DNA of 64,000 nt from Sphingomonas sp. JC676 (GCF_014489075.1 NZ_JACTGR010000001.1:868001-932000); one strand, 5' to 3'. Positions 49,667-60,381 are shown, counted from the stretch's first letter. The notes: generated from the letters alone by a model not told the origin. Made by a program: numbers and translations.

Positions 49667-49767
49667 GAAGGCCTCCATTTCCAATGCGGGTGAATATGGC
49701 GCGGAGTGCTTCTTGCCGGTAACGCCGAATTGTCAGATCATTCATGACTCGATTGCAGGAGTGTCGG

Positions 49768-50679
49768 ATGGCATTCGACGAACGGCTACTCTCGGGTGTG
49801 CGAGTTTTGGTCGCGGTGGTCGAAGCAGGGAGCTTCACCGGCGCCGCGCGAGTGCTTGGGCTCACCGACTCGGCAATATCGCGCGCGATCTCGCGGCTCG
49901 AGTCGCGCGTCGGCGCCCGGCTGTTCGATCGCACCACGCGCTTCATGCGCCTGACCGACGAAGGGGCGCGTTTCCATGTCTCGGTGGCGCCAATGCTCGC
50001 GGGGATCGGCGAGGCGGCTGAAGCGCTTGCCGGGAGCAGCCGCGCGGTCACCGGGCGCTTGCGCGTCGATATGGACGCGCATTTCGGCCGCACAGTGCTC
50101 GCGCCTCGTCTGTCGGAATTCCTCGATCGCTATCCGGACCTGCAACTCGAGTTGCTGATTCGCGAGATGCCCGATGATCTGGTGCGCGAGGGCCTCGATC
50201 TCGCGATCCGCTTCGGCCCGCCTGCGACGTCTTCGATGGTGACGCGCCTGCTCGCGAACACGCGGGTGCTGACAGTAGCCTCGCCCGCCTATCTCGCGCG
50301 GCATGGCAGGCCGACGCACCCGTCGGAACTGGCCCGGTACCGCTGCATTGATTTCAACGATCCGCGGACCGGCCGCCCCTTCGATTGGGAGTTCCATCGG
50401 GGGGATGAGGTACTGCCCGTCGCGGTGGGCGGCGGGCTGGTCACGATGGACGCCGGCACGATGCTCGCAGCCTGTCTGGCGGGCGTGGGAATTGCGCAAA
50501 CCCTGGCGCTCGGAGTCGAGCCGCTGCTGGCTTCGGGTGACCTGGTCGAGCTTTTTCCGGACTGGCCGGACGAACGCTATCCGCTCCACGCGCTGCATTC
50601 GTCGGGCCGCTACGTACCCGCCAAGGTGCGCGCGTTGCTCGACTTCTGCGAGGGCGTGATCGCCGCGCACGAGCCGTAG
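49768..50679 (+). CDS. LysR-family transcriptional regulator
   Basis: A 303-residue regulator. The N-terminal winged helix is clear (FVAVVEAGSF-type: LVAVVEAGSFTGAARVLGLT; AISRAISRLESRVGARLFDR), followed by the periplasmic-binding-like effector domain (PDLQLELLIREMPDDLVREG). ATG 49768 has CAGGAG upstream. It is divergent from the NmrA gene with about 100 bases between starts, the usual LysR-target arrangement. Effector unknown. Confidence 0.9.
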   Translation: MAFDERLLSGVRVLVAVVEAGSFTGAARVLGLTDSAISRAISRLESRVGARLFDRTTRFMRLTDEGARFHVSVAPMLAGIGEAAEALAGSSRAVTGRLRVDMDAHFGRTVLAPRLSEFLDRYPDLQLELLIREMPDDLVREGLDLAIRFGPPATSSMVTRLLANTRVLTVASPAYLARHGRPTHPSELARYRCIDFNDPRTGRPFDWEFHRGDEVLPVAVGGGLVTMDAGTMLAACLAGVGIAQTLALGVEPLLASGDLVELFPDWPDERYPLHALHSSGRYVPAKVRALLDFCEGVIAAHEP

Positions 50680-50783
50680 CGGAGAATGAACGCAGGCATT
50701 GTCCGCGCGTTAGTTGCGCAGGCAGTCAAAACGCGCTTATAGGCACCCCGCCTTACCCCTCCCCGGACGAGGAATTCCTGATC

Positions 50784-51833
50784 GTGGCCAAAGCACCGGC
50801 TCGCAAAGCACCGACTCCCCCTGCAGCATCCAATCGTGAGCGACCCAGCGAACCGGAGCGGTTCGAGGCCTCCAAGGAGCAGATGCTCGAATTCTACAAG
50901 CAGATGTTGCTTATCCGACGCTTCGAGGAGAAGGCGGGTCAGCTTTACGGCCTCGGCTTCATCGGCGGTTTCTGCCACCTCTATATCGGCCAGGAAGCCG
51001 TTGCGGTTGGCCTGCAGTCCGCGCTCGACGGCGAGAAGGACTCGGTGATCACCGGGTATCGCGATCATGGTCACATGCTCGCTTACGGCATCGATCCGAA
51101 GGTGATCATGGCCGAGCTGACCGGACGCGGCGCGGGCATCAGCCGCGGCAAGGGCGGTTCGATGCACATGTTCTCGACCGAGAAGAAATTCTACGGCGGC
51201 CACGGCATCGTCGGCGCGCAGGTTTCGCTCGGCACCGGCCTGGCGTTCGCGCACAAATATAATGAGGATGGCGGCGTCGCCATGGCCTATTTCGGCGACG
51301 GCGCGTCGAACCAGGGCCAGGTGTATGAGAGCTTCAACATGGCCGAGCTGTGGAAGCTGCCGATCATCTATGTGATCGAGAACAACCAGTACGCCATGGG
51401 TACCTCGGTCAATCGCTCCTCGTCCGAGGACCAGCTCTACAAGCGCGGCGAGAGCTTCCGCATTCCCGGCATCCAGGTGGACGGCATGGACGTACTCGCC
51501 TGCCGCGGCGCCGCCGAGGAGGCGCTCGCCTGGGTCCGCGCGGGCAAGGGCCCGATCATCCTCGAAATGAAGACCTACCGGTATCGCGGCCATTCGATGT
51601 CCGATCCCGCCAAATATCGCAGCCGCGAGGAGGTCCAGTCGGTCCGCGACAAGTCGGATCCGATCGAGCATGCCAGGCGCGAGCTCGAGACGATGGGCAT
51701 GAAGGACGAGGATCTGAAGCCGATTGAGGCGGAGATCCGCAAGATCGTGAACGAGGCCGCGGACTTCGCGGAGCAGACGCCCGAGCCCGATGCGGCCGAG
51801 CTGTATACCGACGTGCTGGTGGAGTCCTACTGA
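50784..51833 (+). CDS. pdhA: Pyruvate dehydrogenase E1 component subunit alpha
   Basis: A 349-residue subunit of the thiamine-diphosphate decarboxylase that feeds acetyl-CoA into the TCA cycle. The ThDP motif is [17 protein letters not shown], ending in NNQYAMGTS; the phosphorylation-loop region [19 protein letters not shown] is typical. GTG 50784 with an extended Ala/Pro-rich head. TTATAGGC at about 50737 may be part of the promoter. pdhB follows at once. Confidence 0.96.
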   Translation: MAKAPARKAPTPPAASNRERPSEPERFEASKEQMLEFYKQMLLIRRFEEKAGQLYGLGFIGGFCHLYIGQEAVAVGLQSALDGEKDSVITGYRDHGHMLAYGIDPKVIMAELTGRGAGISRGKGGSMHMFSTEKKFYGGHGIVGAQVSLGTGLAFAHKYNEDGGVAMAYFGDGASNQGQVYESFNMAELWKLPIIYVIENNQYAMGTSVNRSSSEDQLYKRGESFRIPGIQVDGMDVLACRGAAEEALAWVRAGKGPIILEMKTYRYRGHSMSDPAKYRSREEVQSVRDKSDPIEHARRELETMGMKDEDLKPIEAEIRKIVNEAADFAEQTPEPDAAELYTDVLVESY

Positions 51834-51834
51834 G

Positions 51835-53250
51835 ATGGCCGTTGAACTGAAGATGCCGGCGCTTTCTCCCACGATGGAAGAGGGCACGCTCGCCAAGTGG
51901 CTGGTCAAGGAAGGCGACACGGTCAAGTCGGGCGACATTCTCGCCGAGATCGAGACCGATAAGGCGACGATGGAGTTCGAGGCGGTCGACGAAGGCACGA
52001 TCTCGAAGATCCTGGTCGCCGAGGGCACCGACGGCGTTAAGGTCGGCACCGTGATCGCACTGATCGCGGGCGAGGGTGAAGACGCCTCGACGCCGGCTCC
52101 GACGCCGGCTGCTACACCCGCGCCGGCTCCCGCCCCCGCCGAGGCGCCCAAGGCCGAAGGCGGCGATGAGGACGGCGCGCCCAAAAAGGCCGAGAGCGGC
52201 ACCAAGCAGCTCGCCAGCGACAAGGCCGCGACCGTTTCCGATCCAGACATTCCCGCGGGCACCGAGATGGTCAAGACGACCGTCCGCGAGGCGCTGCGCG
52301 ACGCGATGGCCGAGGAAATGCGCACCGATCCGCGCATCTTCGTGATGGGCGAGGAAGTCGCCGAGTATCAGGGCGCCTACAAAGTCACCCAGGGCCTGCT
52401 CGACGAGTTCGGCGCGAAGCGCGTGATCGACACGCCGATCACCGAATATGGCTTTGCCGGCATCGGGACGGGCGCGGCGATGGGCGGCCTGCGGCCGATC
52501 GTCGAGTTCATGACGTTCAACTTCGCGATGCAGGCGATCGACCACATCGTGAACTCGGCCGCCAAGACCAATTACATGTCCGGTGGCCAGATGCGCTGCC
52601 CGGTTGTGTTCCGCGGCCCGAACGGTGCGGCGTCGCGCGTCGGCGCACAGCATTCGCAGAATTACGGCCCCTGGTACGCCAGCGTCCCAGGTCTGATCGT
52701 GATCGCGCCCTATGACGCGGCCGATGCCAAGGGGCTCTTGAAGGCCGCGATCCGCAGCGAGGATCCGGTCGTGTTCCTCGAGAACGAGCTGATGTACGGC
52801 CGTCACTTCGAAGTGCCGAAGCTCGACGATTATGTCCTGCCGATCGGCAAGGCGCGGATCGTGCGCCAGGGCAAGGACGTGACGATCGTGTCCTATTCGA
52901 TCGGCGTCGGCGTCGCGCTCGAAGCGGCCGAGACGCTGGCGGCCGAGGGCATCGATGCCGAGATCATCGACCTGCGCACGCTGCGCCCGCTCGATACCGC
53001 GACGGTGCTCGAGAGCCTGAAGAAGACCAATCGCATGGTCGTGGTCGAAGAAGGCTGGCCGACCTGCTCGATCTCGTCGGAGATCGTCGCGGTGGCGATG
53101 GAGCAGGGCTTCGACGATCTCGATGCCCCGGTGCTGCGCGTCACCAACGAGGACGTGCCGCTGCCTTACGCCGCCAATCTGGAGAAGCTCGCGCTGGTGA
53201 GCGCGGCCAAGGTGGTCGAGGCGGTCAAGAAGGTCACCTACAAGGGCTGA
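51835..53250 (+). CDS. pdhB: Pyruvate dehydrogenase E1 subunit beta with N-terminal lipoyl domain
   Basis: A 471-residue fusion. Residues 1-80 are a lipoyl domain ([20 protein letters not shown]) with the lipoylated Lys43 in ETDKATM. An Ala/Pro linker follows, and from ~140 the transketolase-like E1-beta ([40 protein letters not shown]). A lipoyl domain on E1-beta is characteristic of alphaproteobacteria. E2 and E3 are not in the window. Confidence 0.96.
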   Translation: MAVELKMPALSPTMEEGTLAKWLVKEGDTVKSGDILAEIETDKATMEFEAVDEGTISKILVAEGTDGVKVGTVIALIAGEGEDASTPAPTPAATPAPAPAPAEAPKAEGGDEDGAPKKAESGTKQLASDKAATVSDPDIPAGTEMVKTTVREALRDAMAEEMRTDPRIFVMGEEVAEYQGAYKVTQGLLDEFGAKRVIDTPITEYGFAGIGTGAAMGGLRPIVEFMTFNFAMQAIDHIVNSAAKTNYMSGGQMRCPVVFRGPNGAASRVGAQHSQNYGPWYASVPGLIVIAPYDAADAKGLLKAAIRSEDPVVFLENELMYGRHFEVPKLDDYVLPIGKARIVRQGKDVTIVSYSIGVGVALEAAETLAAEGIDAEIIDLRTLRPLDTATVLESLKKTNRMVVVEEGWPTCSISSEIVAVAMEQGFDDLDAPVLRVTNEDVPLPYAANLEKLALVSAAKVVEAVKKVTYKG

Positions 53251-53257
53251 TACCTGC

Positions 53258-53288
53258 GACGGGGCGCGCCCACAGCGGCGGCCCCGTC
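53258..53288. terminator. Possible shared hairpin terminator between pdhB and the Tad cluster
   Basis: GACGGGGC and GCCCCGTC pair across 15 bases between two convergent genes. There is no T-run, and the right arm reaches the stop of the TadE gene, so the call is weak. Confidence 0.35.
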
Positions 53289-53940
53289 AGCAAGTCGCAG
53301 CGATGACGTGCTCGGCGTTGTAGATCTGGGTCAGGTCGCGGCGGTCGCGGACCATCATCGAGGCGATCTCGACCATGCTGGTCGAGGGCGAGAGCGACGT
53401 CTTCACCAGCGGCGTATATTCGTAATAGATCTCGACGAACATTGCCGCGCCGCCATCGGGGGCGATGGTCTGGCGGCCGGCCGGTCCGATACCCGTCATG
53501 CTGGTCTTGGACTGCCCGGCCGGCGGATAGAGCGGCACATAGGTGTTCTTGTTGCCATAGCAGCGCTGCCAGCCGACCTTGTACGTCGTCGCGCCCGCAG
53601 CGGTCGGTTCGATGTCGGAGAGGATGACGCGGCCGTTGGTCTTCAGATCCAGCTCGCCGGATTGCAGCTGCGCGCCGGTCAGCAGATCGTTGATGTCGGC
53701 CTCACTGATCGTCTTGGCCTGGAGCTGGCTGCCCGTGCCGATGCGCGCGGCATTGTCCGCCAAATGCAGTGCCATCTGGCTGATCCGCATCTTGGTGGTG
53801 ATGTAGTTCGTCAGTTCGGCGCCGGTCAGGCTCATCGTAAGCAGGATCGGCAGCGCGAACGCGAACTCGAGCAGTGCCACGCCGCTGGTATTGCTGCGCA
53901 GTGCCGCCAGCGAATGAAGGAGGCGCTTCGATTTGGTCAT
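53287..53940 (-). CDS. TadE-family pilus assembly protein
   Basis: A 217-residue pseudopilin-like protein. The N-terminal TadE segment is clear: SGVALLEFAFALPILLTMSL followed by TGAELTNYITTKM. The remainder is periplasmic, ending HVIAATC. ATG 53940 overlaps the stop of the next TadE gene (ATGA); TTG 53946 is less likely. TadE and TadG proteins are minor components of Flp/Tad pili; no other tad genes are in the window. Confidence 0.85.
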   Translation of the reverse strand: MTKSKRLLHSLAALRSNTSGVALLEFAFALPILLTMSLTGAELTNYITTKMRISQMALHLADNAARIGTGSQLQAKTISEADINDLLTGAQLQSGELDLKTNGRVILSDIEPTAAGATTYKVGWQRCYGNKNTYVPLYPPAGQSKTSMTGIGPAGRQTIAPDGGAAMFVEIYYEYTPLVKTSLSPSTSMVEIASMMVRDRRDLTQIYNAEHVIAATC

Positions 53941-54551
53941 GGGCAATTCCGCACTGTGGGAGCGCCATAGCTTCCCTGGTCGCCGAACGGCTGGTTCTTG
54001 AGAACGGTCTCCGCCGAAATCGTCGTCGTGTGTTCGCCGTCGATAAGGTTGTAGAGCGGGAACATGCGCGGATATTTGACGGTGACGGTGTAGAGCACCG
54101 CATCCTTGGCGCCGCCCTGGCCCTGGTTGCCGCCGTCCGCGTCCCAGACTTGGTTCTGGTTCGCGTCCTCATAGGGCTCGCCGTCGTCGCAGCGCCCGTC
54201 TCCGTTTGTGTCGCTCCACGCTTCGGCCTTCGCTTCCGAGGCCTCGGAGAAGGTGCGGTAGAAGCGGCGGGTGATGTTGATTTCGGCGTTGTTCGCGATC
54301 GCGCTCGTCTGCGCGCGCACGCGGTCGTCGAGCATCTGCTGCTCCTGGGGCGTGCCGCCGTCCTGGAGCGTCGAATCGCGCGCGGTCTTCTGCACGACGC
54401 CCTGAAGGACGGAGCGCATGTAGAGCGTGTGGCCGACGTCGAAGGCGCCGAGCAGCAACAGGCCCATTACCGGCGCCACCACCGCGAATTCGACCAGGGC
54501 CGCGCCCCGCTCTTCGCGCGCCAGCCTGCGCAGGAGGGCGAAGCGCGTCAC
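53937..54551 (-). CDS. TadE-family protein with EF-hand-like loops
   Basis: A 204-residue protein beginning at GTG 54551 (GTGA overlap with the TadG gene). TadE segment: RGAALVEFAVVAPVMGLLLL then GAFDVGHTLYMRS. In the periplasmic part, DTNGDGRCDDGEPYEDANQN and the following QVWDADGG resemble calcium-binding loops (DxNxDGxxDxGE). Middle gene of a three-gene translationally coupled set. Confidence 0.82.
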   Translation of the reverse strand: MTRFALLRRLAREERGAALVEFAVVAPVMGLLLLGAFDVGHTLYMRSVLQGVVQKTARDSTLQDGGTPQEQQMLDDRVRAQTSAIANNAEINITRRFYRTFSEASEAKAEAWSDTNGDGRCDDGEPYEDANQNQVWDADGGNQGQGGAKDAVLYTVTVKYPRMFPLYNLIDGEHTTTISAETVLKNQPFGDQGSYGAPTVRNCP

Positions 54552-56611
54552 TTTGTGAGCCTCAGCTGCGAGATCTCGCTCGCGATCGACTGGAACGTCT
54601 TCTGCAGGTCGGCCTGGTTGCGCGCGGCGAAATAGCGACCCGGTGTCGAGCAGGCCTTGAGCATGTTCTCGATCGTCGCGTTCGAGGCGCCAAACCAGAT
54701 CACCCACAGGGTGACGTTCTTGTTCTTGATCGAGCTGCAAAGAGCCTGGGTGCGCGCATTGACCTGCTGGGTCAGCGTACCGGTGGTGACGCAGCCGCTG
54801 GTCGGTGGCGTCGACGGATCGGTCTGGCGGCGATCCCACCAGGCGACGCCATATGCCTGGTAGTTGTATTCGTTGGTACATGCCTCACCGTCGGTCATGA
54901 AGATGAGGTGGCGCTGGATCTCACCGCCGCCCGGCGTGAACTCGTTCTCCGCACGGAACAGGCCTGTCGGCGAGATCAGGCGCGAGCCCCAGACCAGGCC
55001 GATGTCGTGATAGGTGTTGCCGCCCCCCCAGATCGAATCGACATAAGCGTCGAACGTCGAGGGGTCCTGCCACTTCTGCAGCTTCTTCGCCGCGGTCGGA
55101 CAGTCATAGATTTCGCCAGTATAATTGCCCTGATAGAACGTATTGATGGTGTCGGTCGTGTAGGATCCGCTGTTGCTGAAGCTTGCCTTTCGCGGCTGGA
55201 TCAATGTCGGCAGTACGGGACCCCACTGCGTATCGGCATCCGCGGTCGGCACCATATCGATGTTGAGGTCGTAGGCATCGGCCGGGAGCGGGCTGTAGGT
55301 GGTATCGCGCACGGTCTTGCGTTCCTCGACGCATCCATCCCAGGCGAACGAGGCGTTGGGCGGCGTCGTGCCGACAGGGGCGTTGGTCGGGAAATTGCCG
55401 AGCGGTATCGTGACGCCCGAATTATAGTCGGTCCCGTTCTTCAGGCTGGAGATGTCAATCTCCGCCTGCTTGTAGGACCATGCCGGGAACGTCAACGCGT
55501 TCGGCGTGCCCTCCGAAACCGGCGTGAACCACGACCTGCGATAGATGCTGCGCGTCCGCTTCTGCTGGCGGCAATATTTGTCGCTGCTGGTGCCGCTCTG
55601 GCGACGGAAATTCTCCTGGATGGCAGGGCCATAGGCCCGCCACTCGGCATTCGGGTCCATGCCCGAGTCCGGATAATAAGGCTGGCCGCTCGTCGGGGTA
55701 TAGGTGTCGCTGGGAACCTGTACCGAGGTTCCGCTGCAATTACCGTTGCTGTTGTTGAACTCCGAAACCCCGGTATTCTCGTATGCGCTCCAGGCACCGG
55801 CATTGGTCGTCGAGCTACTGTCCCACCGATTCCACAGTCCGTATCGCGCCGTTACTTCGCGCGCCTGATACTTCCATTTGTCGGCAAAATAGCTATTGGG
55901 CAGCAGGCGGCCGACATTGACGTTCATGTCATAGGGCACGAAGCCGAAGCGAACCTGGACCTGATCGCCCACGCCTCCGCTCGGGTTGCCGCCTGCGCAA
56001 ACCTCGTCGGTGTCGAGCCGGGCGACAATCTCGTAGAAGCACTTCACCGAGGACCGCAGCGCCTCGATCTTGGTCTGCGCGTCCGTGCTGACGGCCTTGC
56101 TGGCCATCGAGCCGGTGACGTCGAGGACGAACATCACGTCGGTATTCGGCAGCCGCATCTCGGCGTCGCAGGTGACGGAAAGGGTCTCGGTTGTGCGTCC
56201 GAAGATCTTCATGAGCGTCATCGGCAGGACCGCCGATGCAGTACCGCTCACCTTGCCGGCATCCTCGCTGAAGCTGCGCGCGACGCCGGACGCGCCATAG
56301 GCATCCTTGTTGTAATTGGCGTCGAAAAACTTTTCCGCCGATACGTTGGGGTAATGGGCGGTCCCGTTAATAGTCTGGTCCCAGATGCCGCCGCCCATCG
56401 CCTTGCGGCCGGCCAGGGCGCCGGCGTCGCAAGCGTGTTGCAGGCGCGTCTTGACGATGTACATGCGGCTGATGTCGATACCGCCGCCGACCATGCCAGC
56501 GAGGGGAATCAGCGCCATGGTCATGATCGCAAGCGTGTTTGCTCGCACATCGCGTGCGAGAGCGCCGAGAAAGCCTCGCGCGTCGGTCCAATTATGCTTG
56601 CGTTCGATCAT
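54548..56611 (-). CDS. TadG-like protein with VWA domain
   Basis: A 687-residue protein. The N terminus holds a TadG-type anchor (ANTLAIMTMALIPLAGMVGG, IDISRMYIVKTRLQHACDAG). A VWA metal site MFVLDVTGSMASKA lies near residue 160, and the domain resumes near the C terminus (HLIFMTDGEACTNEYNYQAY). Between them is a ~300-residue insert rich in Tyr, Asn, Ser and Thr. It is the first gene of the Tad-like set. Its family is firm; the insert has no clear match. Confidence 0.85.
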   Translation of the reverse strand: MIERKHNWTDARGFLGALARDVRANTLAIMTMALIPLAGMVGGGIDISRMYIVKTRLQHACDAGALAGRKAMGGGIWDQTINGTAHYPNVSAEKFFDANYNKDAYGASGVARSFSEDAGKVSGTASAVLPMTLMKIFGRTTETLSVTCDAEMRLPNTDVMFVLDVTGSMASKAVSTDAQTKIEALRSSVKCFYEIVARLDTDEVCAGGNPSGGVGDQVQVRFGFVPYDMNVNVGRLLPNSYFADKWKYQAREVTARYGLWNRWDSSSTTNAGAWSAYENTGVSEFNNSNGNCSGTSVQVPSDTYTPTSGQPYYPDSGMDPNAEWRAYGPAIQENFRRQSGTSSDKYCRQQKRTRSIYRRSWFTPVSEGTPNALTFPAWSYKQAEIDISSLKNGTDYNSGVTIPLGNFPTNAPVGTTPPNASFAWDGCVEERKTVRDTTYSPLPADAYDLNIDMVPTADADTQWGPVLPTLIQPRKASFSNSGSYTTDTINTFYQGNYTGEIYDCPTAAKKLQKWQDPSTFDAYVDSIWGGGNTYHDIGLVWGSRLISPTGLFRAENEFTPGGGEIQRHLIFMTDGEACTNEYNYQAYGVAWWDRRQTDPSTPPTSGCVTTGTLTQQVNARTQALCSSIKNKNVTLWVIWFGASNATIENMLKACSTPGRYFAARNQADLQKTFQSIASEISQLRLTK

Positions 56612-56725
56612 ATCTCAGGCCCCGGTCCCCGATCAGTGGGCTGCTATGCGGCAAGTCTCGCTAATCGCGGCTGAAGGGGCTTGGTTAATACGGGATTTTA
56701 GGGATCGTACGGAGGCGGGTGCGCG

Positions 56726-57394
56726 GTGACTGAAGAGCAAGATCCCGAACGTGCGCTGATTTTGGTCTACGCGCCGGCGGAGGGCCGGGCCGCGCTGGCG
56801 GCGCTGCTGGCGCTCGACGATGCGCTGGCGGCGCTGCTGCGCTCTACTACCCAGCCCGCGGTGGGGCAGCTTCGCCTGGCGTGGTGGCGGGAGGCGCTGG
56901 CTCGGCTCGACACGCAGCCGCCCCCCGCCGAACAGGTGCTGCAGGGGCTGGCGGCAAATCTACTGCCGCTCGGCATTTCGGGGGCGTCGCTGGTGCCCAT
57001 CGTGCACGGCTGGGAAGTGCTGATCGAGGAGGACGCGCTCGGCGAGGATGCGCTGCGGCGCTTCGGCGAAGGCAGGGGTAGCTTGTTCGAAGCTGCGGGC
57101 AGGACGCTGGGTGCCGGCCCCGGCGATCCGCTGGTCGAGGCTGGCCGGGGCTGGGCCCTCGCGGACCTGGCGCACAACCTCGACACGGCGGAGGAGGCGG
57201 CGGGCGCCCGTGCGCTTGCCGCACCGCTGCTGGAGGCGGCGACGAGCCGGAAATGGAGCCGCAACGGCCGCGCGCTCGGCGCACTCGCCCATCGCGCCAG
57301 GCTCGATCTTGCGCTGGAACATGGCGCGCCGGCGCCGGTCGGCGCCCCCCGCAGGGTAATGCGTCTATTTTGGCACCGAATTACCGGCCGATAG
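56726..57394 (+). CDS. Squalene/phytoene-synthase-like protein
   Basis: A 222-residue helical protein. The segment VGQLRLAWWREALARLDTQP is the second conserved part of the isoprenyl synthase fold (and of NDUFAF6). The aspartate-rich motif is degenerate: the usual DxxxD is found only as ALDDALAALL. It may thus be a non-catalytic assembly factor, as NDUFAF6 is for complex I, but that is only analogy. GTG 56726 has GGAGGCGGG upstream. Confidence 0.65.
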   Translation: MTEEQDPERALILVYAPAEGRAALAALLALDDALAALLRSTTQPAVGQLRLAWWREALARLDTQPPPAEQVLQGLAANLLPLGISGASLVPIVHGWEVLIEEDALGEDALRRFGEGRGSLFEAAGRTLGAGPGDPLVEAGRGWALADLAHNLDTAEEAAGARALAAPLLEAATSRKWSRNGRALGALAHRARLDLALEHGAPAPVGAPRRVMRLFWHRITGR

Positions 57395-57456
57395 GTTGCC
57401 AGCGCGCAGGAGGACGCTAGCCTTCGCGCCGGGATCAGGCGGTCGGAGATCGTTCG

Positions 57457-57954
57457 ATGTGGCGCTATTTTGTCGGGGCGGGTGCGGCGTTGCTGCTGGG
57501 GCTCGCGGGGATGTTCCTGTTTCGCGGATCGGCTTCACCCGGTGTGAAACTGCCCGGCGCGCCTGCTGCCCGGGCCGAGGCCATGATGGGCTCCGAAGCG
57601 CAGCTTCCCGCCGAGGCGCCAAGTGCCAGCGCACGCACGCGAGAGGAGAAGCGCTTCGATCGCTACGATAAGGACCGGAATTCATCGGTCACGCGCGAAG
57701 AATATCTCGCCAGCCGCCGCAAGGCTTTCGCCAAGCTCGACGTCAATAGTGACGGCAAGCTCGAATTCGAGGAATGGGCGCTCAAGTCCACGACCAAGTT
57801 CGTTGGCGCCGACAAGGACAAGTCGGGCGCGCTCACCCGCGCGGAATTCGTGGCGACAGCGCCCGCGATTGGCAGGGGCAAGACCCGGCCGCAATGCGTT
57901 TGCGCGGGTCCCGGTCCGTCGGCCGCTCCGGCGAAGGAAGACGACGAAAGCTAG
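57457..57954 (+). CDS. EF-hand domain protein, membrane-anchored or secreted
   Basis: A 165-residue protein with an N-terminal helix ([20 protein letters not shown]). Three EF-hand-like loops are seen: [31 protein letters not shown] and [14 protein letters not shown]. Calcium binding in the periplasm is likely. The end is Cys/Pro-rich ([11 protein letters not shown]). Its stop overlaps the convergent trmFO stop. Confidence 0.8.
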   Translation: MWRYFVGAGAALLLGLAGMFLFRGSASPGVKLPGAPAARAEAMMGSEAQLPAEAPSASARTREEKRFDRYDKDRNSSVTREEYLASRRKAFAKLDVNSDGKLEFEEWALKSTTKFVGADKDKSGALTRAEFVATAPAIGRGKTRPQCVCAGPGPSAAPAKEDDES

Positions 57955-59264
57955 GCCGCGCGCCACTCCTGGAACGCGGCGCGCGCGCGGCTGGTGTACA
58001 TCAGCTTGCGGTCGGCTTTTTTCGAACGGCCCTCGATCGGCGGGAACAGGCCGAAATTGACGTTCATCGGCTGATAGGTCTCGACCTCCGCCTCGCCGGT
58101 GATATGCGCCAGCAGTGCGCCCAGCGCGGTCTCGCGCGGGGGCGGGGCAAGCAAAGTGCCGCCCAGTTCGGCTGCGGCGAAGCGCCCGGCCAGCAGGCCG
58201 ATCGCCGAGCTTTCGACATAGCCTTCGCAACCCGTGATCTGGCCGGCGAAGCGGATGTTCGGCCGCGACTTGAGCCGTAGCGTCGGATCCAGCAGTTCGG
58301 GCGACTTGATGAACGTGTTGCGGTGGAGCCCGCCCAGCCGCGCGAACTCGGCCTTTTCCAGCCCGGGAATGGTGCGGAACAGTTCGACCTGTGCGGCATA
58401 TTTGAGCTTGGTCTGGAAGCCGACCATGTTCCACAGCGTGCCAGACGCGTTGTCCTGGCGGAGCTGCACCACGGCATAGGGCCAGCGCCCCGTGCTCGGC
58501 TGATCCAGCCCGACGCCCTTCATCGGCCCGAAGCGCAGGGTCTCGAGCCCGCGTTCCGCCATCACTTCGATCGGCATGCAGCCTTCGAAATAGGGGACAT
58601 TCTCCCATTCGCGGAATTCGGTCTTCTCGCCGCCCATCAGCCCGGCGTGAAAGGCGTAATACTGGTCCTTGGTCATCGGGCAGTTGATGTAATCCTTGCC
58701 CGAACCCTTGTTCCAGCGCGACTGGAACCAGGCGGTTTCCATATCAATGCTCTCGAAATGGACGATCGGGGCGATCGCGTCGAAGAAAGCGAGTTGGTCC
58801 TTGCCGGTGGCGCTGCCGATGCTTTCGGCGAGCCCGGGCGCGGTGAGCGGACCGGTAGCGACGATCGCCAGGCCTTCGGACGGCAATTGATCGACGCGCT
58901 CGCGCACGATCGTGATGTTCGGGTGCGCCGCCAGTGCCGCGGTGACGCCATCGGCAAAGCCGTCACGGTCGACCGCGAGCGCCGAGCCGGCGGGGACCTT
59001 GTGGATATCGCCCTGGGTCAGGATCAGCGATCCGAGATCGCGCATTTCCTGATGGAGTAGGCCGACGGCGTTGCGCTCGGCATCGTCGGAACGGAAGCTG
59101 TTCGAGCAGACCAGCTCGGCGAGCCGGTCGCTCTGGTGCGCCGGCGTCATGCTGCCCGATCCGCGCATTTCGGAAAGGCATACCTTGTATCCGGCCTGGG
59201 CGAGCTGCCAGGCGGCCTCCGATCCGGCGAGGCCGCCGCCGATGATGTGAACGTCGTGAGTCAT
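57951..59264 (-). CDS. trmFO: Methylenetetrahydrofolate--tRNA-(uracil-5-)-methyltransferase
   Basis: A 437-residue folate- and FAD-dependent enzyme that makes 5-methyluridine 54 in tRNA. FAD-binding start [18 protein letters not shown]; other conserved parts are [31 protein letters not shown] and [15 protein letters not shown], plus [18 protein letters not shown]. The ATG at 59264 ([10 protein letters not shown]) fits the family; a reading from 59327 adds an unconserved head. Divergent from the YhhN gene. Confidence 0.96.
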   Translation of the reverse strand: MTHDVHIIGGGLAGSEAAWQLAQAGYKVCLSEMRGSGSMTPAHQSDRLAELVCSNSFRSDDAERNAVGLLHQEMRDLGSLILTQGDIHKVPAGSALAVDRDGFADGVTAALAAHPNITIVRERVDQLPSEGLAIVATGPLTAPGLAESIGSATGKDQLAFFDAIAPIVHFESIDMETAWFQSRWNKGSGKDYINCPMTKDQYYAFHAGLMGGEKTEFREWENVPYFEGCMPIEVMAERGLETLRFGPMKGVGLDQPSTGRWPYAVVQLRQDNASGTLWNMVGFQTKLKYAAQVELFRTIPGLEKAEFARLGGLHRNTFIKSPELLDPTLRLKSRPNIRFAGQITGCEGYVESSAIGLLAGRFAAAELGGTLLAPPPRETALGALLAHITGEAEVETYQPMNVNFGLFPPIEGRSKKADRKLMYTSRARAAFQEWRAA

Positions 59265-59326
59265 CGGGCGCGGATAGCCCGATGACGCGCCCATGACAAA
59301 GGGCGCGAGTTCGGTATGCTCGCGCA

Positions 59327-59953
59327 ATGAACGCTCGCATCATTCCCGTCCTCCTCGCCGCGCTTGTTGCAGGCGGCAGTTACTACGCCAATCACTGGAT
59401 CGGGATCGACGGTCCGGCGGAGATAGTCTGGAAGGGCTCCGGCGTGGGCCTGCTGACGCTATGGACGGGATTGCAGGCGCGAAGTCTCGATGGCTGGCTG
59501 ATCACCGCGGTGCTGGCGCTGGGGGCGCTGGGCGACGTGCTGCTCGAGACGCACGGACTGACGATCGGGGCGCTCGCGTTTCTGGCGGGGCACCTGGTGG
59601 CGGTGCTGCTCTATCTCCGCAATGCCGCTCGACCGGCTTGGCTGGCGGTGCCGATCGCGCTTGGCGTCGCGTTCCTTGCCTGGAAGCTGCCCGTGGACCG
59701 GGATGCGGCCGGCGGCATCGCGATATACGCGCTCGGGCTGGGTGCGATGGCGGGGAGCGCGCTGGTTAGCCGGTTTCCGCTCGCAGCGCTGGGCGCGGCG
59801 TTGTTCGTCCTCTCTGACCTGCTGATCTTCGCGCGGCTGGGGCCGCTTGCTGGATCGCCGCTGCCCGGGCTGCTGATCTGGCCGACCTATTTCGCCGGTC
59901 AGGCGTTGATCGCTTGGGGTGTGGTGACGGTACTGGCGAGGCTAAGGCGATGA
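59327..59953 (+). CDS. YhhN/lysoplasmalogenase family membrane protein
   Basis: A 208-residue protein with eight short helices, e.g. [32 protein letters not shown] (conserved GD-x2-L motif) and [20 protein letters not shown]. This is the TMEM86/YhhN pattern; some members hydrolyse lysoplasmalogens. The end overlaps the next gene by four bases. Confidence 0.8.
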   Translation: MNARIIPVLLAALVAGGSYYANHWIGIDGPAEIVWKGSGVGLLTLWTGLQARSLDGWLITAVLALGALGDVLLETHGLTIGALAFLAGHLVAVLLYLRNAARPAWLAVPIALGVAFLAWKLPVDRDAAGGIAIYALGLGAMAGSALVSRFPLAALGAALFVLSDLLIFARLGPLAGSPLPGLLIWPTYFAGQALIAWGVVTVLARLRR

Positions 59954-60381
59954 AGATCTTCACGATCGGATATGAAGCGACGACGATGGACGAGTTCATC
60001 GCGGCGTTGAAAAAGGCCGGCGTGGAGCGGATCATCGATGTGCGCGCGGTGCCGCTGTCGCGGCGGCCGGGCTTTTCCAAGAACATCCTCGCCGCAAGCC
60101 TGAAGGAGGCGGGGATCGACTATGTCGGCTTGAAGGCGCTGGGCACGCCCAAGGCGGGGCGTGATGCCGCCAAGAAGGGCGATGTCGCCACGCTGGAGGC
60201 GGTGTACGACGCCCAGCTCGGCCTGCCCGAGGCGCAGCTGCAGGCGGCGCAGATGCGCGAGCTCGCTGCCGAGAAGCCGAGCGCTTTGCTCTGCTTCGAG
60301 CGCAACCCCGAACATTGCCACCGCACGCTCCTGCTGGCTGCCGAAGGCGAGGGGGCGGAAGTCGTGGACCTATATCCCTGA
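59950..60381 (+). CDS. DUF488 family protein
   Basis: A 143-residue protein: [37 protein letters not shown], and CFERNPEHCHRTLL. These are the DUF488 hallmarks, with possible nucleic-acid or nucleotide binding; role unknown. ATG 59950 overlaps the preceding stop region (ATGA). Confidence 0.9.
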   Translation: MKIFTIGYEATTMDEFIAALKKAGVERIIDVRAVPLSRRPGFSKNILAASLKEAGIDYVGLKALGTPKAGRDAAKKGDVATLEAVYDAQLGLPEAQLQAAQMRELAAEKPSALLCFERNPEHCHRTLLLAAEGEGAEVVDLYP

